Shown: piece after piece, positions 32,036-40,164 of the stretch
Layout of the letters: each line of letters opens with the position of its first letter
How positions within the stretch are numbered: position 1 is the first letter of the stretch
From: Virgisporangium aurantiacum
GTDB taxonomy: Bacteria; Actinomycetota; Actinomycetes; Mycobacteriales; Micromonosporaceae
NCBI RefSeq assembly: GCF_016863635.1
Contig: NZ_BOPG01000056.1
Coordinates: 62,001-126,000, forward strand
DNA: 64,000 bases
Reading direction: 5' to 3'
Translations under genes and position numbers: made by a program
Notes under the pieces: model-generated
What the model saw: only the letters and a program-made list of their open reading frames with translations
Databases searched by the model: none
Told to the model about the DNA's origin: nothing

Positions 32036-32905
32036 ATGACGGACTTCCCGGTTCCCGGCACCGGAACGCCGGTCGTCGTGGCGGCGGCGCCGGCCGCCGG
32101 CCCCGGATTCTGGGCCGGCGCGCCGAGCGCGGCGCTCGACGACGACGGTACCTACGTGCTCGCCTACCGCGTACGCAACGGGCACGACGGCCTCGACCAG
32201 ACCGTCGTCGCCCGCTCGCCCGACGGCGAGACCTTCACGACGGTGGCGGTGCTCGACGGCCGCCGGTTCGGCGCCAACTGGATGGAGCGTCCCGCTCTCG
32301 TGAAGGTCGCGCCGGACCGGTGGCGGATGTGGGTCTGCATGGGCAGCCCGGTCGACGATCCCGCCAGCAAGCGGTGGTGGATCGAGTCGCTGGAGGCCGC
32401 CGACCCGGCAGGGTTCGCCGACGCACCCGCCCAGCCCGGGTTTCCCGGCGACGACCTGAACGCGGTGAAGGACCCGTTCATCCGCCTCGTCGACGGCCGC
32501 TACCACGCCTGGATCTGCTGCCACCTCCTCGACCTTCCGGGCGAGGAGGACCGGATGAACACCGCCTACGCCACGAGCGACGACGGCCTCGCGTGGCAGT
32601 GGCACGGCACCGTCCTCGAAGGACGGACGGGCGAGTGGGACGCCCGTGGCGCGCGCGTCACCACCGTGCTGCCCGACGGCCGGGCCGCCTACGACGGGCG
32701 GGCCAGCGCGGCGGAGAACTGGTTCGAGCGCAGCGGGATCGCCGCGCCGGATGGATCCGGACTCGCGGCCGTGCCCGGCACGCCTGTCACCGACGTGCGG
32801 TACCTGGAGGCGGTGCCGTTGCCGGGCGGCGGTTACCGCATCTACTACGAGGCCCGGCTGCCCGACGAGAGCCACGAACTGCGTACCGAACTCGTCAGGC
32901 CGTAA
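32036..32905 (+). CDS. five-bladed beta-propeller glycosidase-like protein (GH43/GH130 fold)
   Basis: The 289-residue cytosolic protein has repeating propeller-blade strands, such as YVLAYRVRNGHDGLDQTVVA and RWRMWVCMGSPVDDPASKRW, VKDPFIRLVDGRYHAWIC, TAYATSDDGLAWQW and GGGYRIYYEARLPD. The D-P-F pattern in the second blade is typical of GH43/GH32/GH130-like folds. Catalytic acids cannot be assigned with confidence, so hydrolase or phosphorylase activity is only suggested. There is no signal peptide. The 3' end overlaps the convergent HTH_42 gene by 11 bp. Confidence 0.6.
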   Translation: MTDFPVPGTGTPVVVAAAPAAGPGFWAGAPSAALDDDGTYVLAYRVRNGHDGLDQTVVARSPDGETFTTVAVLDGRRFGANWMERPALVKVAPDRWRMWVCMGSPVDDPASKRWWIESLEAADPAGFADAPAQPGFPGDDLNAVKDPFIRLVDGRYHAWICCHLLDLPGEEDRMNTAYATSDDGLAWQWHGTVLEGRTGEWDARGARVTTVLPDGRAAYDGRASAAENWFERSGIAAPDGSGLAAVPGTPVTDVRYLEAVPLPGGGYRIYYEARLPDESHELRTELVRP

Positions 32906-34085
32906 GTTCCTTCTCCAGCGGCGTCCGGAAGCGCGGGGTCACCCGCACCGGGCCGGTCCACGCGGTGACGCCGGCCGCCGCCGTCTCCACCGCGGCGGCC
33001 GCCTCGGCACCGACGTCCTCCAGCAACCGCACCACGACCTCGCCGTCGCGGCGTTGGGCCCAGCCGCCGACGATCCGCCCGTCGCACCACACCGTCGGGC
33101 CGATGTTGCCGTTGCGGTCGAACAGGGGACCGGCATGCGGGCCGAGGAACCACGACCGCTCGGCCCAGCCCATCGGGGTCGGGTCGAGCCCGGGGAGCAG
33201 CGCGATCCACGGTTCCGGCGCGTCGGTGGCTGTGTCGGTATCGGGGCCGGGCAGCATCACGCCGGGCGCGCCGTCGAGGTCGACCTCCTCGGGGCCGATC
33301 GCGGTGAGCGCCGCGCGTACCTGGCCGAGCGGCCAGCCCGTCCACCACTTGATGTCCGTGACCGGTGCGGGCCCGAACGCGGCCAGCCACCGGCGCACCA
33401 GCTCCGCCCGCGCGTCCTCGACCGGCAGGTCGCCGACACCGCCCCGCACCCAGGTGTCGGCCGGCGCCCAGCGCCACTGCTGGCTGATCCAGGAGCCGCG
33501 CGGCCGGGTGCGCACGATGTGCCCGTCGAGCGACATCAGGTTGAGCACCCAGCTGGTGATCTTCTGCGTGCCGCCGTACGACTTGTCGGCGGCCATCGAG
33601 ATGGTCGCGTGCAGCCGTGGCTCGTCGGCCGCCAGTTCCGCGCCGGTCGCCTCGCCCCGCGCCAGCAACGCCCGCAACGTGCCGGCCTCCACGTCGGCGA
33701 GCCATTCGGCGCGGTCACTCGCCGGGAGGTCCAGGTGGTTGTCGGCCATCAGCTTGAGGTACCGGCGGCGTTGCGTGGCGGCCACCGCGCGGCTCGCGGC
33801 CGCCTGCACCACCGGCGCCGACTCCACCGGCACCACGAACAGGGTGCGGCGCATCGCCATCATCCGCAGCAGCGTGCGATCGTCGTACAGGGCCCGCTCG
33901 ATACCGGACACGGTGACGTCGCGGACGCGGGCCTGCAGCGAGAGATACACCGTCGCCGGATCGGTGGCGTGCAGCGCGACGACCGACCGGGTCGCGTCCT
34001 CCACAGTGGACGCACGGGAGGTCGCGGTGAGCCGGTGCAGACGGCCCAACCGGGCCCGCCGTTCGGCCGTACTGATCCGTCGCAT
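32895..34085 (-). CDS. HTH_42 (AlkZ/YcaQ-related) winged-helix protein lacking the catalytic QxQ
   Basis: The 396-residue protein is of the HTH_42 family, whose active members AlkZ and YcaQ are DNA glycosylases that unhook interstrand crosslinks. They use a Gln-x-Gln or Gln-x-Asp motif near residue 40. Here the corresponding segment is VVALHATDPATVYLSLQARV with H39-A40-T41 in place of QxQ. The DNA-contact elements DIKWWTGWPLGQVRAAL and GNIGPTVWCDGRIVGGW are kept. It may bind DNA without the known chemistry. GATAAT lies 7 bases before the ATG, suggesting leaderless initiation. Confidence 0.72.
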   Translation of the reverse strand: MRRISTAERRARLGRLHRLTATSRASTVEDATRSVVALHATDPATVYLSLQARVRDVTVSGIERALYDDRTLLRMMAMRRTLFVVPVESAPVVQAAASRAVAATQRRRYLKLMADNHLDLPASDRAEWLADVEAGTLRALLARGEATGAELAADEPRLHATISMAADKSYGGTQKITSWVLNLMSLDGHIVRTRPRGSWISQQWRWAPADTWVRGGVGDLPVEDARAELVRRWLAAFGPAPVTDIKWWTGWPLGQVRAALTAIGPEEVDLDGAPGVMLPGPDTDTATDAPEPWIALLPGLDPTPMGWAERSWFLGPHAGPLFDRNGNIGPTVWCDGRIVGGWAQRRDGEVVVRLLEDVGAEAAAAVETAAAGVTAWTGPVRVTPRFRTPLEKELTA

Positions 34086-34194
34086 GCCACCGATTATCGC
34101 GATCGTTGCAGGTCGATGGGTTGACGGTCACCACCCGCATCGCCATACTTCGATCGAATCGGTCCTGCTAATGGGGGGCAGAACTGGAGGCGTC

Positions 34195-34977
34195 ATGCGG
34201 CGGCTCGGCAATGTGTTCGCGTCGCTTCTACTCACCGTAACCGCAACGTTCGTCGGTGCCCTCGCCATGCCGGAGAAGGCACTCGCCGACGGCTGCTACA
34301 CCTGGGGCCGTCAGCTCTCCGAGGGCACGTCGGGAGAGGACGTTCGGCAACTGCAGATCCGGATCTCCGGATACCCGGGCTACGGCGGCGTTCTGGCCGT
34401 CGACGGCCAGTTCGGGGCCGGCACCAAGGCCGCGGTTGTGCGGTTCCAGCAGGCGTACGGGCTCGCCGACGACGGTATCGCCGGCCCGAACACGTTCGCC
34501 AAGATCTACGCGTTGCAGGACGACGACTGCACACCGGTCAACTTCAGCTACGCGGAACTGAACGACTGCAACAGCACCTGGGCCGGCGGCAACGTGTCGG
34601 CGGCCACGGCGAAGGCCAACGCGCTCCTGTCGATGTGGAAGCTGCAGGCGATGCGGCACGCCCTCGGCGACCAGCAGATCCGGGTGACCAGCGGATTCCG
34701 CAGCGTGGCCTGCAACAACGCCGCGGGCGGCGCGTCGAGCAGCCGGCACCTCTACGGCGACGCGGTCGACCTCGGCGCCGGACCGCACACGTTGTGCCGG
34801 CTCGCGCAGCAGGCCCGTAACCACGGCTTCCCGGGAATTCTCGGCCCGGGCTACCCGGACCACAACGACCACACCCACGTCGACCGCCGGAGCAGCCGGT
34901 TCTGGTCGGCACCCAACTGCGGCGTGTCCAGCTCCCTCGTCGAGTCGATCGACCCGGTCGAGGGCACTGGCCCGTAA
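34195..34977 (+). CDS. secreted zinc D-Ala-D-Ala carboxypeptidase (M15) with peptidoglycan-binding domain
   Basis: The 260-residue precursor has a signal peptide (FASLLLTVTATFVGALAMPE, cleavage near ALA). A PG_binding_1 domain follows (EDVRQLQIRISGYPG to DDGIAGPNTFAKIY, residues 50-105), then an M15_3 peptidase with SSRHLYGDAVDLG and NDHTHVDRR providing the zinc His/Asp/His set. It would trim peptidoglycan stem peptides outside the membrane. ATG at 34195 has GGAGG 4 bases upstream. Paired Cys residues suggest disulfides. It ends at a bidirectional hairpin shared with the GNAT gene. Confidence 0.88.
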   Translation: MRRLGNVFASLLLTVTATFVGALAMPEKALADGCYTWGRQLSEGTSGEDVRQLQIRISGYPGYGGVLAVDGQFGAGTKAAVVRFQQAYGLADDGIAGPNTFAKIYALQDDDCTPVNFSYAELNDCNSTWAGGNVSAATAKANALLSMWKLQAMRHALGDQQIRVTSGFRSVACNNAAGGASSSRHLYGDAVDLGAGPHTLCRLAQQARNHGFPGILGPGYPDHNDHTHVDRRSSRFWSAPNCGVSSSLVESIDPVEGTGP

Positions 34978-34988
34978 TACCGACCGAC

Positions 34989-35017
34989 GGGCGGGCGTCC
35001 GCTACGGACGCCCGCCC
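34989..35017. terminator. bidirectional hairpin overlapping the GNAT stop
   Basis: Arms GGGCGGGCGTCC and GGACGCCCGCCC (12 bp, 5-base loop) lie between convergent genes, and the arm at 35006-35017 encodes the last residues of the GNAT protein. There is no T-run. Confidence 0.65.
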
Positions 35018-35553
35018 AGCCAGTCGTCGCGACGGAGCTCGTACTCGACCTCGCCGTGCTCCGTTCCCTCGATCGGGTCGTCGAAGTGGACGTGGAACAC
35101 CCGCACGAACCGCAGCCCGATCCGCTCCATCACCGCGCGGGACCGCGTGTTGACGAACATCGTCTCCGCCCACACCCGGTGGGTGCCCAGCTCCGTGAAC
35201 GCCTTCCGCAGCAGGGCCCGCGCGCCCTCGGACGCGTACCCCTTGCCCCACGCGTCGCGCCGCAGCCGGTACCCGAGTTCCGCCTCGTCGGGCGGGTGCT
35301 TGCCGTCGCGGGTGAGCGCGAACCACCCGACGAACGCACCGGTGGCGATCTCGAACGCCGCCCAGCGGCCGTACCCGGCCTCGGGTTCGCACGCGTCGAG
35401 CAGGGTGCGCTCGACGGTCTCCCGCTTGCTCGGCCTGCCGCCGGTGAGGTACGTCATCACCTCGGGGTCGCTGTCGAGCGCGACCAGATCGTCCACATCA
35501 GACGGTGTGAGCCACCGCAGGACCAGCCGCTCGGTGGTGAGATAGGCATCCAC
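35002..35553 (-). CDS. GNAT acetyltransferase, RimJ/RimL type
   Basis: The 183-residue enzyme starts with TTERLVLRWLTPSDVDDLVA and has the acetyl-CoA loop RRDAWGKGYASEGARALLRK followed by VNTRSRAVMERIGLRFV. These are hallmarks of Acetyltransf_3, which acetylates protein N-termini or small amines. The acceptor is unknown. The GTG start follows TAGCGT by 6 bases with no Shine-Dalgarno sequence, so it is probably leaderless, and is divergent from another leaderless gene at 35619. Confidence 0.85.
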   Translation of the reverse strand: MDAYLTTERLVLRWLTPSDVDDLVALDSDPEVMTYLTGGRPSKRETVERTLLDACEPEAGYGRWAAFEIATGAFVGWFALTRDGKHPPDEAELGYRLRRDAWGKGYASEGARALLRKAFTELGTHRVWAETMFVNTRSRAVMERIGLRFVRVFHVHFDDPIEGTEHGEVEYELRRDDWLGGRP

Positions 35554-35559
35554 CCCCCG

Positions 35560-35611
35560 ACGCTATTACCCCCGTGGTATGGCGGCGACCGGATAACCGC
35601 TGCACTAGGGT
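35560..35611. promoter_or_regulatory. divergent leaderless promoters of the GNAT and DUF885 genes
   Basis: On the minus strand TAGCGT (35560-35565) is 6 bases from the GNAT GTG. On the plus strand TAGGGT (35606-35611) is 7 bases from the DUF885 GTG. Both genes lack a ribosome-binding site. Confidence 0.55.
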
Positions 35612-35618
35612 TCTACGG

Positions 35619-37238
35619 GTGACGCCGGTCTTCGAACTCTGCTCCCGTTACGTCGATCGTCTCGCCGCGCTCGACCCCGTCTTCGCCACGATGCGCGGTG
35701 TCGAGACCGAGTTCCGAGTCGCCACCGACTACGGTCCCGACGGGCACGCGGCGCGCGAGCACCTCGTCCGCTCGACGCTGTCGGAGCTGTCGGTGCTGGA
35801 ATCCGGCGTCATGACCGATTCCGACCGCGGCGCGGCCGCCTACCTGCGCGAGCGGTTGGAATCGCAGGCCGCGTGGTACGACCTGGGTGAACCGGCACGC
35901 GATCTGCGGGCGCTCTTCGGCACGATGCACATCGTCCACGACAACGCGTCGATGCTGCCGCGCGGCAACGACGACCAGTGGCGCAACGTCGCGACCCGGT
36001 TGGCCGCCGTGCCGCTGATGCTGGCCGGGCTCCGGCAGACGCTCGACACCGGCATCGAGCGGGGCACGCCCGCCGCGCGGCGGCAGGCCGTCGAGGGCGC
36101 CGCGCAGGCCGAGAGCTATGTCGGCAGCCACGACGAACTGGTGCGCGCGTACGGCGACGGGCCGGTGGCCACCGACCTGGCGCGGGCCGCGCAGGCCGCC
36201 GACGCGGGGTACGCGGAGCTCGCGAAGTACCTCCTCGACACCTACGCGCCGCGGGCCACCGAGGTCGACGGCGTCGGGCCGGAACGGTACGCCGTGCACG
36301 CCCGCATGAGCCTCGGCGCCGACCTCGACGCGCGCGAGGCGTACGAGTGGGGCTGGGCGGAACTCGAGCGCATCGAGGCCGAGCTCGCCGTCGAGGCCGC
36401 CCGGATCAGGCCCGGCGCCACCATCGACGAGGCGATGGCGCTGCTCGACGCGTCCGAGTACGTCGACGGCGAGGACGCCTACCGGGCCTGGTTGCAGCAC
36501 AAGCACGACTGGGCCATCGAGCAGCTGAACGGCGTGCACTTCGACATCGCCGAGCCGCTGCGCACGGTCGAGGTGACGCTGGCGACCGGGTCGAAGTCGG
36601 GCGCCGCGTACTACACGTCGCCGAGCGAGGACCTCAGCCGCCCCGGGCGCACCTGGTGGCCCACCGGGGGACGCACGCGCTTCGAGACGTGGAGCGAGCT
36701 CAGCACCGTCTACCACGAGGGCGTGCCCGGCCATCACCTGCAGAACGGCGCCTGCCGCATCGCCGGCGACAAGCTGTCGCGGTTCGCGAAGATGACCGGC
36801 GTGAGCGGGCACGGCGAGGGCTGGGCCCTGTACGCCGAGCGGCTCGCCGACGAGCTGGGCTGGTTCACCGACCGGGGCACCCGGCTCGGCATGCTCACCG
36901 GCTCGTCGTTGCGCGCCGCGCGGGTGGTGCTCGACATCGGCGTCCACCTCGATCTGCCGATGCCCGACGGCTCCCGCTGGACGTTCGGGAACGCGTGCGA
37001 CTTCCTGCGCAACCGCGGCCGGGCCGAACCGCACCGGGTGCACGCCGAGGTGGTGCGCTACTTCGGGTGGCCGGCGCAGGCCATCTCGTACAAGCTCGGC
37101 GAGCGGGCCTGGCTGGCGGCGCGGGCCGAGGCGCAGCAGCGTCCCGGTTTCGACCTGAAGCGGTGGCACACGGCCGCGCTCGACCTGGGTCCGGTCGGAC
37201 TCGACCGTCTCCGGGCCGCGCTGCGCACGGCCAGCTAG
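35619..37238 (+). CDS. DUF885 family protein, probable metal-dependent carboxypeptidase-like enzyme
   Basis: The 539-residue soluble protein is almost entirely helical and has the DUF885 signature HEGVPGHHLQNGACR (near residue 367) with EGWALYAERLADELG downstream. Together these give an HE-x-x-x-H-type zinc site and a distal Glu, as in gluzincin-like peptidases. The GSKSGAAYYTSPSEDLSRPG segment is also conserved. Function is unproven. The GTG at 35619 fits the leaderless promoter; the frame is open 45 bases further upstream without support. Confidence 0.8.
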   Translation: MTPVFELCSRYVDRLAALDPVFATMRGVETEFRVATDYGPDGHAAREHLVRSTLSELSVLESGVMTDSDRGAAAYLRERLESQAAWYDLGEPARDLRALFGTMHIVHDNASMLPRGNDDQWRNVATRLAAVPLMLAGLRQTLDTGIERGTPAARRQAVEGAAQAESYVGSHDELVRAYGDGPVATDLARAAQAADAGYAELAKYLLDTYAPRATEVDGVGPERYAVHARMSLGADLDAREAYEWGWAELERIEAELAVEAARIRPGATIDEAMALLDASEYVDGEDAYRAWLQHKHDWAIEQLNGVHFDIAEPLRTVEVTLATGSKSGAAYYTSPSEDLSRPGRTWWPTGGRTRFETWSELSTVYHEGVPGHHLQNGACRIAGDKLSRFAKMTGVSGHGEGWALYAERLADELGWFTDRGTRLGMLTGSSLRAARVVLDIGVHLDLPMPDGSRWTFGNACDFLRNRGRAEPHRVHAEVVRYFGWPAQAISYKLGERAWLAARAEAQQRPGFDLKRWHTAALDLGPVGLDRLRAALRTAS

Positions 37239-37255
37239 CAGAGTCAGCTGAAGCC

Positions 37256-39208
37256 TTATCCGACCGCGACGCGGGTCTGCCGGCCGCTCGTCCGCAGCCA
37301 CTCGACCACGTCCTCGGCCGGCATCGGACGGGCGAAGTGGTAGCCCTGCGCGATGTCGCAGCCCAGGTGCCGCAACGCTTCCACGTGCTGGTCGGTCTCG
37401 ACGCCCTCGGCCACCACGGTCAGGCCGAGGTTGTGCCCGAGGTCGATCGCGCTGCGCACCAGGATGGCGTCGTTGTCGCTCGCGGTCATGTTCAGCACGA
37501 ACGACCGGTCGACCTTCAACTCGTCCACCGGAAGCCGCTTCAGGTACGCCATCGACGAGTAGCCGGTGCCGTAGTCGTCGATGGCCAGCCGCACGCCGAG
37601 CTCGTGCAGCCCGGTCAGCGTGGCGAGGGCGAGCGCCGGATTCCCCATCACGGCCGTCTCGGTGACCTCCAACCGCAACATGCGCGCCGGCACCCCGTAC
37701 CGCGTCAGCAGGTTCCGCACCGTGTCGAGCAACGAGGTGTCGAGCAGGCAGCGCGGCGAGAGGTTCACCGCGACCGGGATCTCGTGCCCGTCGTCGAGCC
37801 ACCGCCGCACCTGCCGCAACGCCAACGCCAGCACGTGCACGGTGAGCCGGTTGATGAGGCCGGTGCTCTCGGCGATCGGGATGAACTCGGCCGGCGACAC
37901 CATGCCGCGCACCGGATGGTGCCAGCGCACCAGCGCCTCCGCGCCGCACACCTGATCCATGTTCAGGGCGACCTTCGGCTGGTAGTGCAGCACCAGTTCG
38001 TCGGTCCGGTCCAGCGCCCGGCGCAGGTCGCCCAGCAGTACCAGGCGGCTCGGCTGGTGCACCAGCGTTCCCGGGTCGTACATGACCACGCCGGTCTTGG
38101 CGTCCTTCGCGCTGTACATCGCGAGGTCGGCGCAGCGCATGATGTCCTCGACCGCGTCGGCGTGCTCGGGCGCGACCGCGATGCCGATGCTGATCTCGAT
38201 GTCGACGGTGACGTCGCCCAGCAGGTAGCTGCGGTGCAGTTCCTGCAGCACCCGGTCAGCCAGTTCCCGGCCGGCCGCCGCGTCGACCCCCGGCAGCAGC
38301 ACCGCGAACTCGTCACCGGAGAGCCGGGCGACGGTGTCGGACTCCCGCAGCATCCCGCCGAGCCGCTCGGCGACGCTGCGCAGCAGGTCGTCGCCGTACC
38401 GGTGGCCGAGTGTGTCGTTGACCTCCTTGAAGCGGTCGAGGTCGAGCAGCATCACCGCCACCGACGTCCCGTTCCGGCGGCCCGACGACAGCACCTGGCC
38501 GAGCCGGTCGGCGAAGAGCACCCGGTTCGGCAGGCCGGTGAGCGCGTCGTGGGTGGCCTGGTGGTGACTGGCCTCGACCTGCTCGACCAGCCGGCGCTGG
38601 AACCGCGAGATCAGCACCATGCAGCCCGCGATCAACGCCAGCCCCAGCACGAACATCACGCCGATCGTCACGAACATGATCGCTTCGATCCGCTGCAGGT
38701 CGTTGACGGCCTTGTCGGCGGTCGCCTCGCTCTTCTCGCCGGCCTCGACGATCAGGGTGTGGATGGTGTCGAACGCGGGCGCCAGCTCGTTCGTCTCGAT
38801 CCGCAGCGCCATCGCGCGGTCGCCCGCGTCGGCCGCCTCCATCATCCGCTGGATGCTCCGGTTCAGCAGGATGTGCGCGTTGCGCAGCTCGGTGACCATG
38901 TCGAGGTCGGCACCGGTGCCGTACTCCACCACTTCGGTCAGTGCCCGGTCGAGCTTGTCCTGCGCGACCTTCAACTCGGTGCGGAGGGTGGGGTCGGGGC
39001 GCAACTGGTACTTGCGCTCGATCGCGATCTCCGCGGCCACCGCGTCGGCCGCGTCGTCGTAGGCGCCGTCGAGGTCGGACTCGGTGGCGGTGGTGTTCGT
39101 CTGCTCGCGCACGCTCAACCCGGCGACGAACGTGCCCGCCCCGATGACGAGCACGGTGACGACCAGGCCGACCCACGCGATGCGGCCAACCCAGTGCGAC
39201 GGTGCCAT
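37256..39208 (-). CDS. membrane-bound GGDEF-EAL cyclic-di-GMP enzyme
   Basis: The 650-residue protein has two membrane helices (about 9-31 and 175-200) framing an extracytoplasmic four-helix-like sensor. A GGDEF domain with active-site variant SGDEF in RLSGDEFAVLL follows, then an EAL domain with EALVRWHHP, EVTETAVM, IDDYGTGYSS, KVDRSFV and VVAEGVE. The EAL residues look complete, so phosphodiesterase activity is likely; SGDEF can still be cyclase-active or act as a GTP sensor. Start: ATG at 39208 with GAGGAG upstream at long spacing, or GTG at 39220. It is monocistronic. Confidence 0.88.
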   Translation of the reverse strand: MAPSHWVGRIAWVGLVVTVLVIGAGTFVAGLSVREQTNTTATESDLDGAYDDAADAVAAEIAIERKYQLRPDPTLRTELKVAQDKLDRALTEVVEYGTGADLDMVTELRNAHILLNRSIQRMMEAADAGDRAMALRIETNELAPAFDTIHTLIVEAGEKSEATADKAVNDLQRIEAIMFVTIGVMFVLGLALIAGCMVLISRFQRRLVEQVEASHHQATHDALTGLPNRVLFADRLGQVLSSGRRNGTSVAVMLLDLDRFKEVNDTLGHRYGDDLLRSVAERLGGMLRESDTVARLSGDEFAVLLPGVDAAAGRELADRVLQELHRSYLLGDVTVDIEISIGIAVAPEHADAVEDIMRCADLAMYSAKDAKTGVVMYDPGTLVHQPSRLVLLGDLRRALDRTDELVLHYQPKVALNMDQVCGAEALVRWHHPVRGMVSPAEFIPIAESTGLINRLTVHVLALALRQVRRWLDDGHEIPVAVNLSPRCLLDTSLLDTVRNLLTRYGVPARMLRLEVTETAVMGNPALALATLTGLHELGVRLAIDDYGTGYSSMAYLKRLPVDELKVDRSFVLNMTASDNDAILVRSAIDLGHNLGLTVVAEGVETDQHVEALRHLGCDIAQGYHFARPMPAEDVVEWLRTSGRQTRVAVG

Positions 39209-39282
39209 CGGGCGTCTCACTCCTCGCGGCGGGGACAGTCAACGGCCCTATCGGCGCACGCCGCGCCCGGTTGAGACGAACG

Positions 39283-39999
39283 TCAGGGTACTGAGATCCC
39301 CGCGGCCCGGGCGGCGAGCGCCACCTGGTCGACGAACAGGCCGTCGCGGGCGTTCTCGGTGAGCCAGTCGAAGTGGCCGTACGCCTCCAACGTGGTGAAC
39401 CCGTGCAGCGACGCCCAGCAGTGCAGCATGGCCTGGAAATGCCCCGCCGACATCTCCTCGGCCTCGTGGTGCTTCTCCTTCTTGTGCTCGACGAGGTCCT
39501 CGTTGTCCGACGAGATCATCGGCTCGCCGAGCTTGCCCTGCCGGTTGGCGTCGACGAACACCCGCGACAGTTCGCGCATCGCGCCCTGCGCGGCCTCGGT
39601 GGTCGGCCCGTCCTCCGGCGCCTCGTAGCCGGCGACCGGCATCCCGAGGATCAGCGTGAACAACTGCGGCTCGGACCGGGCCCAGTGGCGGTACGCCTGC
39701 GCGATCGCCAGGAACCGGCGCCACACGTCCGCGACCGGCACCGCGTCGCGGGCCGCGGCGACGGCGGCGCCGAGCGCCACGTACGCGTCGGCGATGAGGA
39801 CGTTGAGAAGTGCGTCACGATCGGCGAAGTAGCGGTAGAGCGCCGGCGGGGTGAGCTCCATCACGCGGGCGATGTCGGTGAACTTGATGTCGATCGAGCC
39901 GCTGCTGCGCATGAGGTCGAGCGCGGTGTGCTTGATCTCGTCGATCGTGGCGGCACGGGCACGCTCGCGGCGGGGGGCGGGGCGGGGGGCGGCGGACAT
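39283..39999 (-). CDS. TetR-family repressor (WHG-domain type)
   Basis: The 238-residue regulator has the N-terminal HTH (IKFTDIARVMELTPPALYRYFADRD without its first residues) and a C-terminal ligand domain with WRRFLAIAQAYRHWARSEPQ and HCWASLHGFTTLEAYGHFDW. A Lys/Glu/His-rich segment (EHKKEKHHEAEE) is unusual. It is divergent from an MMPL transporter with 165 bp between, so it probably represses that pump and itself in response to a lipophilic ligand. The intergenic region carries palindromes. Confidence 0.85.
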   Translation of the reverse strand: MSAAPRPAPRRERARAATIDEIKHTALDLMRSSGSIDIKFTDIARVMELTPPALYRYFADRDALLNVLIADAYVALGAAVAAARDAVPVADVWRRFLAIAQAYRHWARSEPQLFTLILGMPVAGYEAPEDGPTTEAAQGAMRELSRVFVDANRQGKLGEPMISSDNEDLVEHKKEKHHEAEEMSAGHFQAMLHCWASLHGFTTLEAYGHFDWLTENARDGLFVDQVALAARAAGISVP

Positions 40000-40164
40000 A
40001 CCTGTTCGTCCTCTCAGGTCTTCTCAGGATCCTCTCAGAAGACCGTTGCGTTAATCATCATCACAGACGTGAAGACACTTGACAAGTGATGCGGCGTCGT
40101 GTTGGTTATGCATCGTAACTCAAGTGACGTTAAATGACGTAACGACGACCCAAGGACGGGGATC
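40000..40164. promoter_or_regulatory. TetR/MMPL divergent control region
   Basis: It contains the perfect palindrome CACTTG-A-CAAGTG (40076-40088), which embeds a TTGACA -35 box. TCAC-N4-GTGA lies at 40061-40072, and two direct TGACGT repeats 10 bases apart lie near 40124-40139. AAGGA precedes the MMPL start. Which repeat binds TetR is not clear. Confidence 0.5.

Noticed and set aside
31198..34977. A single plus-strand open frame of about 1,259 codons spanning several genes
   Set aside because: Only its last 260 codons match a real protein (the M15 carboxypeptidase). The rest is low-complexity Arg/Pro/Gly translation caused by high GC on the strand opposite well-supported genes.
35978..39274. 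A plus-strand open frame of about 1,098 codons
   Set aside because: It runs out of frame across the DUF885 gene and antisense to the GGDEF-EAL gene. Composition is Arg/Ala-rich with no domain, typical of a GC-driven shadow.
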